Notes under the pieces: generated by a model
Told to the model about the DNA's origin: nothing
The model's input: the letters and a program-made list of their open reading frames with translations, nothing else
The model's database searches: none
NCBI GenBank assembly: GCA_039591075.1
Contig: JBDHEI010000004.1
Location: forward strand, 127,082-191,081
Length of the DNA stretch: 64,000 bases
From: JAOTVV01 sp039591075
GTDB lineage: Bacteria > Gemmatimonadota > Gemmatimonadetes > Gemmatimonadales > GWC2-71-9
Reading direction: 5' to 3'
Translations under genes and position numbers: made by a program
Part shown: piece by piece, positions 17,959-25,966 of the stretch
Position numbering within the stretch: the first letter of the stretch is position 1
Layout: the number at the start of each line of letters is the position of its first letter

Positions 17959-18828
17959 CTACTGGTACAACGATCCCGTGTTCACGACCGGCTGCGTGCC
18001 TCGGTCGGAGCAGAGCACGACCAGCAAGTTGCTCACCATCGATGCCCTGCGCTCCTCGTCGAGATCGATGATCGACTTGTCGGCCAACTGCTCGAGGGCC
18101 ATCTCCACCATCCCGACGGCGCCGTCCACTATCTTCCGCCGCGCGGCAATGATGGCGCTCGCCTGCTGGCGCTGAAGCATGGCATGCGCAATCTCGGGGG
18201 CGTAGGCGAGATGACTGATCCGTGCTTCGATGACCTCGACCCCAGCCTTCTGCAGCCGTTCCTGGATCTCCACCTGTAGTTGCTCGGCGATCTGCGCGGT
18301 ATGGCTGGTGAGGGCCGTTTCCTCGGTTTCGTGGGCGTCGTACGGATACCGGGTCGCCAGTCCGCGAAGCGCCGATTCACTCTGCACGTGCACGTACTCT
18401 TCGTAATCGTCGACTTCGAAGAGCGCCTCCGCGGAGTCGATCACCCGCCACACGACCACCGCAGCAATCTCGATCGGGTTGCTGTTGCAGTCGTTCACCT
18501 TGAGCTTGCCGGTCTCGAAGTTGCGCACGCGAAGGGAGATCTTGCGCTTCGTGTAGAACGGGTTGGCGTATCGCAGTCCCGGCGTCTTCACACTTCCCAC
18601 ATAGTCGCCGAAGAGCTGCAGCACACGGGCCTCGTTGGGGTTCACGATGAAGAGCCCCGCAAACAGGAACATGACCACGGTGAACACCACGACTGCGGCC
18701 ACGATCTGCCCCGGACTCTCCGCAAGTACGGCCGTGTAGAACCAGTACCCAACGACCGCCGTCGCAACCAGCAGTCCTGTCAGGGCGATGTATCCCGATG
18801 CGACCTGCCGCTGGTTCTCGCGAATCAT
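17959..18828 (-). CDS. SPFH/band-7 (stomatin-like) membrane protein
   Basis: 289-residue protein. Two hydrophobic segments at the N-terminus (about 11-32 and 42-64) precede the SPFH domain, which starts at FIVNPNEARVLQLFGDYVGSV and includes VVWRVIDSAEALFEVDDYEEYV and a coiled helix VIEARISHLAYAPEIAHAMLQRQQA. Start ATG 18828 is chosen because GGAGG lies 5 bases upstream; the GTG at 18834 overlaps that site. The protein should form ring-like membrane microdomain scaffolds. It is coupled to the downstream Arc-like gene and driven by a strong promoter with an overlapping palindrome. Confidence 0.9.
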   Translation of the reverse strand: MIRENQRQVASGYIALTGLLVATAVVGYWFYTAVLAESPGQIVAAVVVFTVVMFLFAGLFIVNPNEARVLQLFGDYVGSVKTPGLRYANPFYTKRKISLRVRNFETGKLKVNDCNSNPIEIAAVVVWRVIDSAEALFEVDDYEEYVHVQSESALRGLATRYPYDAHETEETALTSHTAQIAEQLQVEIQERLQKAGVEVIEARISHLAYAPEIAHAMLQRQQASAIIAARRKIVDGAVGMVEMALEQLADKSIIDLDEERRASMVSNLLVVLCSDRGTQPVVNTGSLYQ

Positions 18829-18846
18829 TGCCACCTCCGAAAGAGT

Positions 18847-18883
18847 CTATCAATATGATATCACATAGATAGCCTGGTGTCAA
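18847..18883 (-). promoter_or_regulatory. SPFH-gene promoter with 26-bp palindromic operator
   Basis: On the minus strand a perfect -35 TTGACA (18883-18878) is followed after exactly 17 bases by TATCAT (18860-18855), 19 bases before the GGAGG ribosome site region. A dyad of 26 bp (18847-18872, CTATC...GATAG around ATATGATATCACAT, two mismatched pairs) covers the -10 and spacer, the geometry of a repressor site. Confidence 0.75.
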
Positions 18884-18936
18884 GGTGGTCCCACCACGCG
18901 CTCTTCCGGTGCCTGCCGTGGCCCCTTAAACGGGCA

Positions 18937-18968
18937 CGTCCCCGTCGACCCGAAGGCCGACGGGGACG
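18937..18968 (-). terminator. Hairpin terminator after outer-membrane protein gene
   Basis: A perfect 11-bp stem CGTCCCCGTCG/CGACGGGGACG (18937-18947 with 18958-18968) with a 10-base loop, 33 bases beyond the stop at 19001 on the minus strand. No clear T tract follows. Confidence 0.6.
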
Positions 18969-19000
18969 CCGCCGCCGAACCCGACGACAGTGGCGATTCC

Positions 19001-19714
19001 TTAGAGACCGATCGCGATCCCCGCCCGGAACGTGACGATGTTGGTTTCGCTGCGTATCGGGTACAGCGTCAGCGAGCCATCGGGATTCTCAACGATTCCT
19101 CCGCGCCGCAGGTACTCCGTCTCTCCGTGATAGGTGGACTGTACCGAGAGATCGAGCGACACGGGATGGCGCCCTCGTGTGAGACGGAACAGCATGCCGC
19201 CGCCTCCGGTGAGCGCCGCGGTGACGTCGTCGAAGTTGGTGCTCTGCGCAAATGCATCGTAGTTGTCGGCACCCTTGACCGACGACACGGTGGTGAAGTA
19301 GGCCAAGCCGGCCGTGCCAAACACATAGGGCCGAATCGGTCCGTTTCCGAACGTGAGCTGCGGGCCGAGTCCAAAGCTCAGAATCATGTTGTCGGTGTTC
19401 ACGTCGACCCACACTCGAGGTACCCACGGGCTCAACGGCGTCGCGTAGCGCTCGTGGCCGTAGATGACGAACGATCCGTCGAATCGAAGACCAACGAGCC
19501 CGTTCGGCGAGAGGTTGATGACACCGTACATGCCGAGCCCACCTCCCCAGTCCACGAACTGCTGGAACTCTCCGACCGGTCGGACGACGGTGCCGTTGAT
19601 ACCCAGCGTGTGACGGGGAGGGAGCACGCGCAGGTGCTGTGCGGCGGTCGCGCCAGGTAGCCCGGCGAACCCAATGGCCAACGCCAAACCCATGATCAGA
19701 CGACTGCGAGACAT
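19001..19714 (-). CDS. Small outer-membrane beta-barrel protein
   Basis: 237 residues from ATG 19714, chosen because GGAGGG lies 6 bases upstream. A signal peptide (LIMGLALAIGFAGLPGATAAQ) is followed by alternating beta strands: RHTLGINGTVVRPVGEFQQFVDWGG, GLVGLRFDGSFVIYGHE, SFGLGPQLTFGNGPIRPYVFG, GLAYFTTVSSV and a final strand NIVTFRAGIAIGL. This is the pattern of 8-strand OmpA/OmpW-like barrels. Specific function is not recognisable. It is a single gene flanked by hairpins. Confidence 0.7.
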   Translation of the reverse strand: MSRSRLIMGLALAIGFAGLPGATAAQHLRVLPPRHTLGINGTVVRPVGEFQQFVDWGGGLGMYGVINLSPNGLVGLRFDGSFVIYGHERYATPLSPWVPRVWVDVNTDNMILSFGLGPQLTFGNGPIRPYVFGTAGLAYFTTVSSVKGADNYDAFAQSTNFDDVTAALTGGGGMLFRLTRGRHPVSLDLSVQSTYHGETEYLRRGGIVENPDGSLTLYPIRSETNIVTFRAGIAIGL

Positions 19715-19838
19715 GACACCCTCCAGTGAGTCCCCAGCGAACATGGAGGCAAAGGGTGTGCCCGACTCGGATAGTGAGCTAAGCTGTTTGCAGTAATTGG
19801 GTTACGGGCAAGTACCCGGGTCCCCGTCTGCCCGTTGA

Positions 19839-19856
19839 TGTCCCCCTTCGGGGACA
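19839..19856 (-). terminator. Short hairpin after DinB gene
   Basis: TGTCCCC (19839-19845) pairs with GGGGACA (19850-19856) around a CTTC loop, 8 bases beyond the stop of the leftward DinB gene. Confidence 0.55.
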
Positions 19857-19863
19857 CCGATCA

Positions 19864-20388
19864 TCAGGCCCGGAACACAGACATGTATGCCTTCCACGGC
19901 CCCACCGCCTCGGCATACTGCTTCGCCATCACGCGAACGATCTGTCCGATGTGACCCAAGTCGTGGGCGACCCAGGTGGCGAGCAGCTGACGCAGCGTTA
20001 CGGCGCCAAGCTCGGGATGGCGGCCACGCCGCTCCAGATCGGTCGCGCTCAGTGTCCATGAGGCGAGCGTTTCGAGGTTCTCGACCCGCAGCCGATGAAA
20101 CTCTTCGAGCAGGTGGTGCAACGTCCGGTCCCTCGACTTCTCCATCTGCGCGAAGCGATCAAACGGTTCGAAGGGATGGTGCTCTCCCTCAGCCAGGATG
20201 ATGCGCGCCCTCGGGATCCAGTCGGTTTCCTCGCCATGAATCAAGTGTCCGATGACGTCGTAGGGGCTCCAAGTATCGGGGCCTTCGGTGGCGCCGACCC
20301 ACTCCGCGGGCAGGTCACGGAGTAGCGCATCGAGCACCGTCGGGGTGCGGCTAAGCACCGCCATCCCGGAACTCAGGTCGAACTGCAT
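19864..20388 (-). CDS. DinB-family protein
   Basis: 174 residues from ATG 20388, preceded by AAAGGAG. The four-helix DinB/YfiT-type fold is indicated by DTWSPYDVIGHLIHGEETDWIPRA near residue 42 and VTLRQLLATWVAHDLGHIGQIVRVM near 130. The metal-binding histidines are present (HLIHGE, WVAHDLGHIGQ). Members are metal-dependent thiol-type transferases or of unknown function. A second DinB-like gene lies at 25428-25931; the two are only distantly similar. Confidence 0.85.
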   Translation of the reverse strand: MQFDLSSGMAVLSRTPTVLDALLRDLPAEWVGATEGPDTWSPYDVIGHLIHGEETDWIPRARIILAEGEHHPFEPFDRFAQMEKSRDRTLHHLLEEFHRLRVENLETLASWTLSATDLERRGRHPELGAVTLRQLLATWVAHDLGHIGQIVRVMAKQYAEAVGPWKAYMSVFRA

Positions 20389-20429
20389 AGAACAGGCTCC
20401 TTTCCACACCGGGCGCCGGGACCGTCGTG

Positions 20430-20798
20430 TCAGTCGCCGAACTGCTCGAACCGGAAAACGCGATATCCAAGGAAGACGAGGATCGCTCCCGCCACGAGGA
20501 GCAGCGGTCCCTGTCCGTTCAAGCGCCACAAGGTCTCGAGCCTGCTCTCCGCGCGAGTCAGGTGATACCGCGCGCGCTCGAGTCCCCGCTCAGCGGCAGA
20601 CAGCTCCATCGTGATGACGGCCGAATCGGGTGACGTCCCACCCTGCCCCACTTCGACCAGTGAATCGACTCGCCGTTCGAGGCCCGCCGCCCAGGCGCGG
20701 TTGGAGCGCAGGGAACTGCGCGAGACGAAGGTGAGCAAGAACGGGCTTGCCATCATGAAGAGGCCGATAAGAACGAGCCACCGGTGAAGTCGCGGCAT
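20430..20798 (-). CDS. Hypothetical protein with two transmembrane segments
   Basis: 122 residues from ATG 20798; upstream ATG 20822 is an alternative. A hydrophobic helix (WLVLIGLFMMASPFLLTFV) lies near the N-terminus. A roughly 65-residue helical, Glu/Arg-rich extracytoplasmic part follows (SAAERGLERARYHLTRAESRLE), then a second helix (GPLLLVAGAILVFLGYRVF). No family recognised. The layout, two helices with a coiled coil between, suggests a small inner-membrane protein. Confidence 0.55.
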   Translation of the reverse strand: MPRLHRWLVLIGLFMMASPFLLTFVSRSSLRSNRAWAAGLERRVDSLVEVGQGGTSPDSAVITMELSAAERGLERARYHLTRAESRLETLWRLNGQGPLLLVAGAILVFLGYRVFRFEQFGD

Positions 20799-20853
20799 GA
20801 ACCCGGGACCCCGCGGTGTCATGACCGCCGCCGAACGCGCTGTCCGCCGGTGC

Positions 20854-22305
20854 TCATTGGCGCTCCGTGGAGAGCGCACGAGCAGAGGCACGAATGGTGT
20901 CCCACGCCCCTTGCACGTGACGCAGTTCGGTGTAAGTCCCGCCGATCGCCAATCGCAGGACCAGGCGACCGTCGAGCTTGGTGTGCGTCAGGAAGAGCTT
21001 CCCCGACGCGTTGAGCCGGCTGAGAAGGGCCTCGTTGAAGGCGTCGTCTCCCCGGTGGCGGAAGCACACGAGGTTCAGGGGGACCGGGGCAGCGAGCTCG
21101 AATGCCGGATCGTCGCGCACCCAGTCTGCCACGGTGAGGGCCAGCTGCACATGGTGCCGGATGTGTCGCTGCAGCCCGGCGACGCCGTAGTGCCGGAGCA
21201 CGAACCACAACTTGAGGGCGCGGAACCGGCGTCCCAACGGCACGTGCCAGTCCCGGTAGTCGAACACGGCTCCGGACTCCGTGGCCACGTTGCGCAGATA
21301 TTCGGGCACGACACTCAGCGCACTGATGAGCGTTTCCCGGTCCGCGACGTAGAGGCAATCGCAATCGAAATTGGTGAGTAGCCACTTGTGCGGGTTGAAG
21401 CAGTAGCTGTCTGCCAGCTCCACGCCGTCATGGACCCAACGGAATTCGGGACAGATCGCCGCACTTCCTGCGAGGGCGGCGTCCACGTGGAGCCAGAGTC
21501 CGTGGTGTCGGCAGATCGCCCCGATCGCCGACACGGGGTCAATTGCTGTGGCCGAAGTGGTGCCAACCGTGGCGCACACGAAGAATGGAGTGAGCCCGGC
21601 GTCGAGGTCGGCTCGGATCGCTGGCTCGAGCATGTCCGGGCGCATGGCGAAGTAGTTGTCGACCTCGATGAGCCGCAACCGATCCTTGCCGATACCGGCG
21701 ATCGCGATGGCCTTCTCCACGGACGAATGCGCCTGGGAGGAGGCGTAGGCCATCAATGGGCGATCGATGCCGGCACTGTTGGTGGCAAAGCCGGTGGCGC
21801 GTTCCCGGGCAGCGAGCATCGCGCAGAGCGTGGCGGAGGACGCCGTATCCTGGATCACGCCTCCTCCGCCGGCCGACGACCTGAATGCCGGTGGCAATCC
21901 CAGCAGATCAACGAGCCAGTCCAGCACGTGGGTCTCGAGTTCCGTACATGCGGGGCTCGTCGACCACAGCATGCCCTGGACGCCGAGACCCGACGACACC
22001 AGGTCACCGAGAATCGCCGGAGGCGAGGCATTTGCCGGGAAGTAGCCGAAGAACCGGGGTGACTGCCAATGGGTGATGCCGGGGAGGATGATCGTGTCGA
22101 GGTCGGCCAGGATGGCCTCGAGTGACTCTCCCTCATGTGGCGGCGTGTTGGGAAGGCGCTCACGGATCGCTCCGGGCTCCACCTGCGCCAGCACTGGGTA
22201 CTGCTCCAGCGTCTCGAGGTAGTGTGCCACCCAGTCGATCACGGCATGGCCGGCCGCGCGGAACTCCTCGGGTGTCATGTGTCGGGGCGGCGTTTCACTC
22301 GTCAC
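20854..22305 (-). CDS. Aromatic-L-amino-acid decarboxylase (PLP group II)
   Basis: Decarboxylase of the DDC/tyrosine/tryptophan group, 483 residues. The PLP lysine is Lys307 in FNPHKWLLTNFDC; His193 in SSQAHSSVEKA stacks on PLP; Asp275 in LHVDAALAGSAA contacts the ring nitrogen. The family hallmarks HWQSPRFFGYFPANASPPAILGD-type substrate region near 79-100 and SSAGGGGVIQDTASSATL are present. GTG 22305 overlaps the upstream stop as GTGA with AGGAGG before it. The product would be an aromatic amine (tryptamine, tyramine or similar); which one cannot be told. Confidence 0.93.
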   Translation of the reverse strand: MTSETPPRHMTPEEFRAAGHAVIDWVAHYLETLEQYPVLAQVEPGAIRERLPNTPPHEGESLEAILADLDTIILPGITHWQSPRFFGYFPANASPPAILGDLVSSGLGVQGMLWSTSPACTELETHVLDWLVDLLGLPPAFRSSAGGGGVIQDTASSATLCAMLAARERATGFATNSAGIDRPLMAYASSQAHSSVEKAIAIAGIGKDRLRLIEVDNYFAMRPDMLEPAIRADLDAGLTPFFVCATVGTTSATAIDPVSAIGAICRHHGLWLHVDAALAGSAAICPEFRWVHDGVELADSYCFNPHKWLLTNFDCDCLYVADRETLISALSVVPEYLRNVATESGAVFDYRDWHVPLGRRFRALKLWFVLRHYGVAGLQRHIRHHVQLALTVADWVRDDPAFELAAPVPLNLVCFRHRGDDAFNEALLSRLNASGKLFLTHTKLDGRLVLRLAIGGTYTELRHVQGAWDTIRASARALSTERQ

Positions 22306-23261
22306 GGCGCCTCCTGGCCTCTGCGTGCGTGCCCGGGGCAGTAGGTGACCAGTGCCGACACCACCTCGCGCTGAGTCGTATCGCCGAGGGGGCGGTTGAG
22401 GAGCCGTCCACGCACCACGAGCGCTGAGGAGCCTCCTCCGTCGAGATTCAAGGCTCGTTCCGCGCCAAGATCACGCATGATGGTGGCCAGCTCCACCAGG
22501 TCCACGCCGCGGCTGGCCGGCTGGCGGCCATCGACCACGAGCAGGATCAGATCCCCGTCGGCCGTGCGCCCCACGGCGGTGCGGGGATGCGTCCTCGGTA
22601 TCGCACTGCCGAAGAATATCTCTTCGTCCGTCGTCACACGGACGGCACCGTCGACCACCAGCATGGGACCGGCGCCAACGGCGTCGCGCACGTTCCAGGG
22701 GCGCGCCAGGGTCGAATCAACTTCCGCCGGGCTTCCGGGAGCGTGAGCCGGCGGATCCGGCCACGCGAGCAGCGTGTCCCCTCTCGTGGTCGCCCAGGTG
22801 ATCTCGATCTCATCATCGTCGGTGAATCCGATGGCCGCGCGAGCCGCCACGTACCTCTGAGCGTCCCGTTCGACCGATCGGGTGGCCGGAGCCACCAGGT
22901 GGTTTTCCACGAGCAGCAATCCCGCATGCACCGAGGGCGTACGGTCCATCGCGAAATACCCACCGTTGACGGCAACGCACACGTCGTCGCCTGTGGCGAA
23001 GCTGGTCAACGTCTCGCGACCGTCCTCAGCATCACTGGAGAGCCGGACTCGGGTGACGAGCTGGGGATCGGGCTCGTTGATGCGCACGGCCCACGCGCGC
23101 ACCGGCGGGATGCTGCTGTGCCCAGCGAACACACGAACGCCCGGTGGCAAGTCTGCGTTGACCGAGTCTACGGAACGCCAGGTGAGGCGTATGGAGCCGC
23201 TTCCCGACCCGCTCTGACATGCCGTGAGGGCGAAGGCGAGTGCGAGCCAGAGTCGCATCAT
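22302..23261 (-). CDS. Lipoprotein with phosphodiester glycosidase (NAGPA) domain
   Basis: 319 residues with a lipobox (ALTAC, Cys15). The NAGPA-type domain is marked by VAVNGGYFAMD near 95, AVGAGPMLVVDG near 190, RTAVGRTADGDLILLVVDGR near 225 and the signature LNLDGGGSSALVVRG near 270. Members remove sugars from phosphodiesters or act on exopolysaccharide. It overlaps its neighbours by 4 bases on both sides (ATGA from the CDGSH gene, GTGA to the decarboxylase), so three unrelated-looking activities are co-translated. Confidence 0.82.
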   Translation of the reverse strand: MMRLWLALAFALTACQSGSGSGSIRLTWRSVDSVNADLPPGVRVFAGHSSIPPVRAWAVRINEPDPQLVTRVRLSSDAEDGRETLTSFATGDDVCVAVNGGYFAMDRTPSVHAGLLLVENHLVAPATRSVERDAQRYVAARAAIGFTDDDEIEITWATTRGDTLLAWPDPPAHAPGSPAEVDSTLARPWNVRDAVGAGPMLVVDGAVRVTTDEEIFFGSAIPRTHPRTAVGRTADGDLILLVVDGRQPASRGVDLVELATIMRDLGAERALNLDGGGSSALVVRGRLLNRPLGDTTQREVVSALVTYCPGHARRGQEAP

Positions 23262-23914
23262 CGGTCTGCCGCCGGGTCGTGCTTCTTTCCTACCAGTTGG
23301 ACCACGGCGCTCCGACCGACGTGGAGCCGCGGACAGAAGGCGGCCTTCTCGTAGCGGGAGCAGCGGGTTCCCCGACCGTCCACCAGGTGAAACGCGCCGC
23401 GCACGATGTTCGGGCCATTGGGTTGCGGGCTGACCGTCACCTCTCCTCCTGCGGCGGCGGCGCTCGATCCCGTCGCCTCTCGAACGCCACCGGCATCCTG
23501 GAACCCGATCGCGTGATGCTTCCCGTCACACAACGGCTTGATGGCGGATGCACCGCAGCGGCAGAGCGCCACCCGGTAATCCTCCAGCATCGTACCTCCG
23601 TCCGCAGCGCTCACCCGGACCCGCCCGCGGAGGTAGAGCGGGCCGTCCGGAGAGACTGCCACCGTGTTGTCCGGATCGGGTTGCTCCTCACTGCCGTCGG
23701 CCAACCGCTCGTAGTGCAGTGCTCCCGTCGGACAGTGCACGATCGTCTCTTCAATGGCGTCCGCCGCGGCTCGATCCGGATCGACCCACGGACGGCGATC
23801 CGGGTTGAACACGTCCGGCAAACGGCGCACGCACTCGGCTGCGTGAATGCATCGCTCGACGTCGTACGAGATCCGGACGGAGGCGCTTTCGTAGTATCGG
23901 ACCTTCCCCGCCAT
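23258..23914 (-). CDS. Iron-sulfur protein: YjdI-type 4Fe-4S mono-cluster domain fused to CDGSH domain
   Basis: 218 residues. Residues 1-70 match the mono-cluster ferredoxin-like domain (DVERCIHAAECVRRLPDVFN ... IVHCPTGALHY). A CDGSH zinc-finger-type 2Fe-2S site follows (LCRCGASAIKPLCDGKH: three Cys and one His ligand). A C-terminal repeat of the second domain (SRYEKAAFCPRLHVG...GKKHD) lacks the CxC and CDG core and looks degenerate. ATG 23914 follows a GGGGCGGGA stretch. Such fusions probably handle redox or Fe-S transfer in the cytoplasm. Confidence 0.85.
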   Translation of the reverse strand: MAGKVRYYESASVRISYDVERCIHAAECVRRLPDVFNPDRRPWVDPDRAAADAIEETIVHCPTGALHYERLADGSEEQPDPDNTVAVSPDGPLYLRGRVRVSAADGGTMLEDYRVALCRCGASAIKPLCDGKHHAIGFQDAGGVREATGSSAAAAGGEVTVSPQPNGPNIVRGAFHLVDGRGTRCSRYEKAAFCPRLHVGRSAVVQLVGKKHDPAADR

Positions 23915-23942
23915 TCCCGCCCCTTCGCTAACGTGATGCTGC

Positions 23943-24476
23943 CTAGTGAATGCCGGTGCTGCCCAATCCCCCGTTGCGATCGGTCGACTGCCCAACCGAT
24001 CCCCTTTCCCAGGGCAGCACTGCGAACTGCGTCAGAATTACCTGCGCGATACGTTCGCCGTGTCTGATCTCACTCGAGCGCGGCGAATCGTTCTTTACCA
24101 TGACCAGCCACTCGTCGGGATAGTCGGAGTCGATTGTCCCCGGAGCATTGGGCAAAATCAGCCCTCGCCCGAAGGCGACGGACGACCGGATCCGGATCTG
24201 CGCCTCGAATCCCGTCGGCACACGCGCCTTGAACCCGGTTGGCACGAGGGCGACATCGCCCGGTTCCAGGACCAGGCGTCCGTTGGCGATGGCGGTTTCC
24301 TGCCGTGCTCCGGACGAGCCGGCAACGACGGTCACCACCCGGCCGGCGAGGTCGGCGCGCACATCGTACCCGGCCGCTCCGTCCGTCTGCCGCGTGGGGA
24401 CGCCGATTCCCTCATGCAGCGGCTCGAAGATGATCCGCGGGGCAGCCGGCGGTGTCGGGTCGTGGTCGTGAGGCAT
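23943..24476 (-). CDS. dut: Deoxyuridine 5'-triphosphate nucleotidohydrolase (dUTPase)
   Basis: Hydrolyses dUTP to dUMP and pyrophosphate, keeping uracil out of DNA. All five trimeric-dUTPase motifs can be read in order: AAGYDVRAD, RIRSSVAFGRGL, NAPGTIDSDYPDEW, GERIAQVILTQF and DRNGGLGSTG. 177 residues, slightly longer than E. coli Dut because of an insert between motifs 1 and 2 (VVAGSSGARQETAIANGR). ATG 24476 is used; the upstream TTG is less likely. Confidence 0.94.
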   Translation of the reverse strand: MPHDHDPTPPAAPRIIFEPLHEGIGVPTRQTDGAAGYDVRADLAGRVVTVVAGSSGARQETAIANGRLVLEPGDVALVPTGFKARVPTGFEAQIRIRSSVAFGRGLILPNAPGTIDSDYPDEWLVMVKNDSPRSSEIRHGERIAQVILTQFAVLPWERGSVGQSTDRNGGLGSTGIH

Positions 24477-24558
24477 CAATCGCGAGGGCTACTCGAGGTT
24501 CAACGGGTCAACGGGGCACCAAACAGCGACGTTCGTCTCCATGATCGAGCACCTCGAC

Positions 24559-24843
24559 TCAAGATACCAAGTCGGCGGCCGGTACAGGCACACGCGGCCG
24601 CCACCCGAAACGATCGAGCGACAGCTTGCCCGAGAGATCGAACGCAATGCCTTCGGCTTCGAGCAGATGTCGTTGAAGCCGGTCGTCTCCCGGCTGCGAA
24701 CGGGGACTGATATGGCCGCGAGCATTGACCACCCGATGCCAGGGAACGTCGCCGCCGTCGGGGAGCGCGTGGAGCGCGTACCCGACCTGGCGGGCATGAC
24801 CGGCGATGCCGGCGAGACGGGCAACCTGGCCATAGGTGGCCAC
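24559..24843 (-). CDS. Alkyltransferase-like (Atl/MGMT-fold) protein, start uncertain
   Basis: Contains the DNA-binding MGMT domain with Trp in place of the alkyl-accepting Cys: DVPWHRVVNARGHISPR, the hallmark of Atl proteins that flag O6-alkylguanine for nucleotide excision repair. The GTG at 24843 gives 94 residues beginning ATYGQVARLAG, but the family homology continues upstream in the same frame (TRYARIYRVVGRIPRGR, to about 24891) where no ATG, GTG or TTG occurs before the rhodanese gene. The true start may be a CTG (about 24930) or another unusual codon overlapping the end of the rhodanese gene. Confidence 0.8.
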   Translation of the reverse strand: MATYGQVARLAGIAGHARQVGYALHALPDGGDVPWHRVVNARGHISPRSQPGDDRLQRHLLEAEGIAFDLSGKLSLDRFGWRPRVPVPAADLVS

Positions 24844-24899
24844 TCTGCCCCGCGGTATGCGGCCAACGACCCGGTAGATCCGGGCATAGCGGGTGGAGC

Positions 24900-25310
24900 C
24901 TATGGTGCTTCCGTCGGTAGGCGGCTGCGACGCCAGCCAGCCATGTCGCCGTCGAGGTGATACACCCGCCCGAACCCCGCCTGCCTGAGCCGGGCCTCGG
25001 CCGTCTCGGCCCGCGGGCCGCTTTCGCAGTAGACGACGATGTCTCGGTCTCTGGACGGAGTCAGCTCGTTCAGGCGCGCACCGATCTGCTGGTACGGGAT
25101 GTTGATCGCGCTCGAGACGTGGCCCAAGCGGTACTCCTCCACGCTCCGCACGTCGAGAATGAGGGGTGCGTCAGCGCGACCGAGGCGAGAGGCCAGTTCT
25201 TGCTGTGCGATCGGCTGGTGACTGCTGGAGGTGCCGACGCACGCCACGGCGAGAAGTGCTCCGGTAGTGAGCACCGCGCGGGCACACCTTGCGAACGTCA
25301 GAATACGCAT
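24900..25310 (-). CDS. Rhodanese-domain lipoprotein
   Basis: 136 residues from ATG 25310 (AAGGA upstream). A lipobox LLAVAC puts the lipid on Cys24. The single rhodanese domain has LILDVRSVEEYRLGHVSSAINIP and the active-site loop VVYCESGPR with Cys95. Periplasmic single-domain rhodaneses move sulfane sulfur or sense thiols. The 3' end overlaps the upstream extension of the Atl reading frame. Confidence 0.87.
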   Translation of the reverse strand: MRILTFARCARAVLTTGALLAVACVGTSSSHQPIAQQELASRLGRADAPLILDVRSVEEYRLGHVSSAINIPYQQIGARLNELTPSRDRDIVVYCESGPRAETAEARLRQAGFGRVYHLDGDMAGWRRSRLPTEAP

Positions 25311-25427
25311 GTGCAGGTCCTTCATTTGGACAAAGCGAGGTAGACGGAGTCCTCGACAGCTGGACTGCCCACTGGAGGTTGGAGGAAGGGTACATAATGG
25401 TCCGGGAGCACCGCAATGCGACGTCGG

Positions 25428-25931
25428 TTACCAGAGGTCGGGCTGCGCGGCGTAGGCAATGGCCGGGAGCCCGGCGGCCTTGCGGAGCATGGTGAGCTGG
25501 CCGATGTGGTAGGCCTCGTGTTGCAGGAGAAAGGCAATGGTGCCGAGCGCACTCCCGTCGCTGACGGGAAACGCGTGCGGCGCCGGGGCATCGAGAGCCT
25601 CGTTGGAAAGGTCCTGCAGCGCGGGGCGAATCTGCCGCGAGAGCGAAAGCCATAGCGCCGATACCCGAGCCGGGGAGGGCAAGGTCTCGAGGTCATGCAC
25701 GCGCTTCGCCTCACGGATGGTCTGGAGCAGAGGGTCTGCGACTTCGACCGAGAGCATCTGCGCGAGGAAGTTCCGCGCATCGAGCACGTGCACGGCGATG
25801 CCTGGCATGCCCGAGCCGTCACCGGAAGGCTGCACCCATCCCCGGTCGGTGCTGAGGTCGTCGAGGACAGCGAGCATGAGACCGGTGTTCAACTCGAACA
25901 CGGCAACATGGGATCGGAGTCTGGGGTTCAT
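25428..25931 (-). CDS. DinB-family protein
   Basis: 167 residues from ATG 25931; a long open frame upstream lies antiparallel to nothing useful and runs inside the MFS gene, so it is ignored. The helical DinB-like fold is suggested by HVLDARNFLAQML near 48 and ALGTIAFLLQHEAYHIGQLTMLRKAAGL near 130, where the HEAYHIGQ motif provides the typical metal-binding histidines. Function unknown. Confidence 0.8.
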   Translation of the reverse strand: MNPRLRSHVAVFELNTGLMLAVLDDLSTDRGWVQPSGDGSGMPGIAVHVLDARNFLAQMLSVEVADPLLQTIREAKRVHDLETLPSPARVSALWLSLSRQIRPALQDLSNEALDAPAPHAFPVSDGSALGTIAFLLQHEAYHIGQLTMLRKAAGLPAIAYAAQPDLW

Positions 25932-25966
25932 CTGTCCGCACTCGGTATTGCTGGCATTACGGTGGC

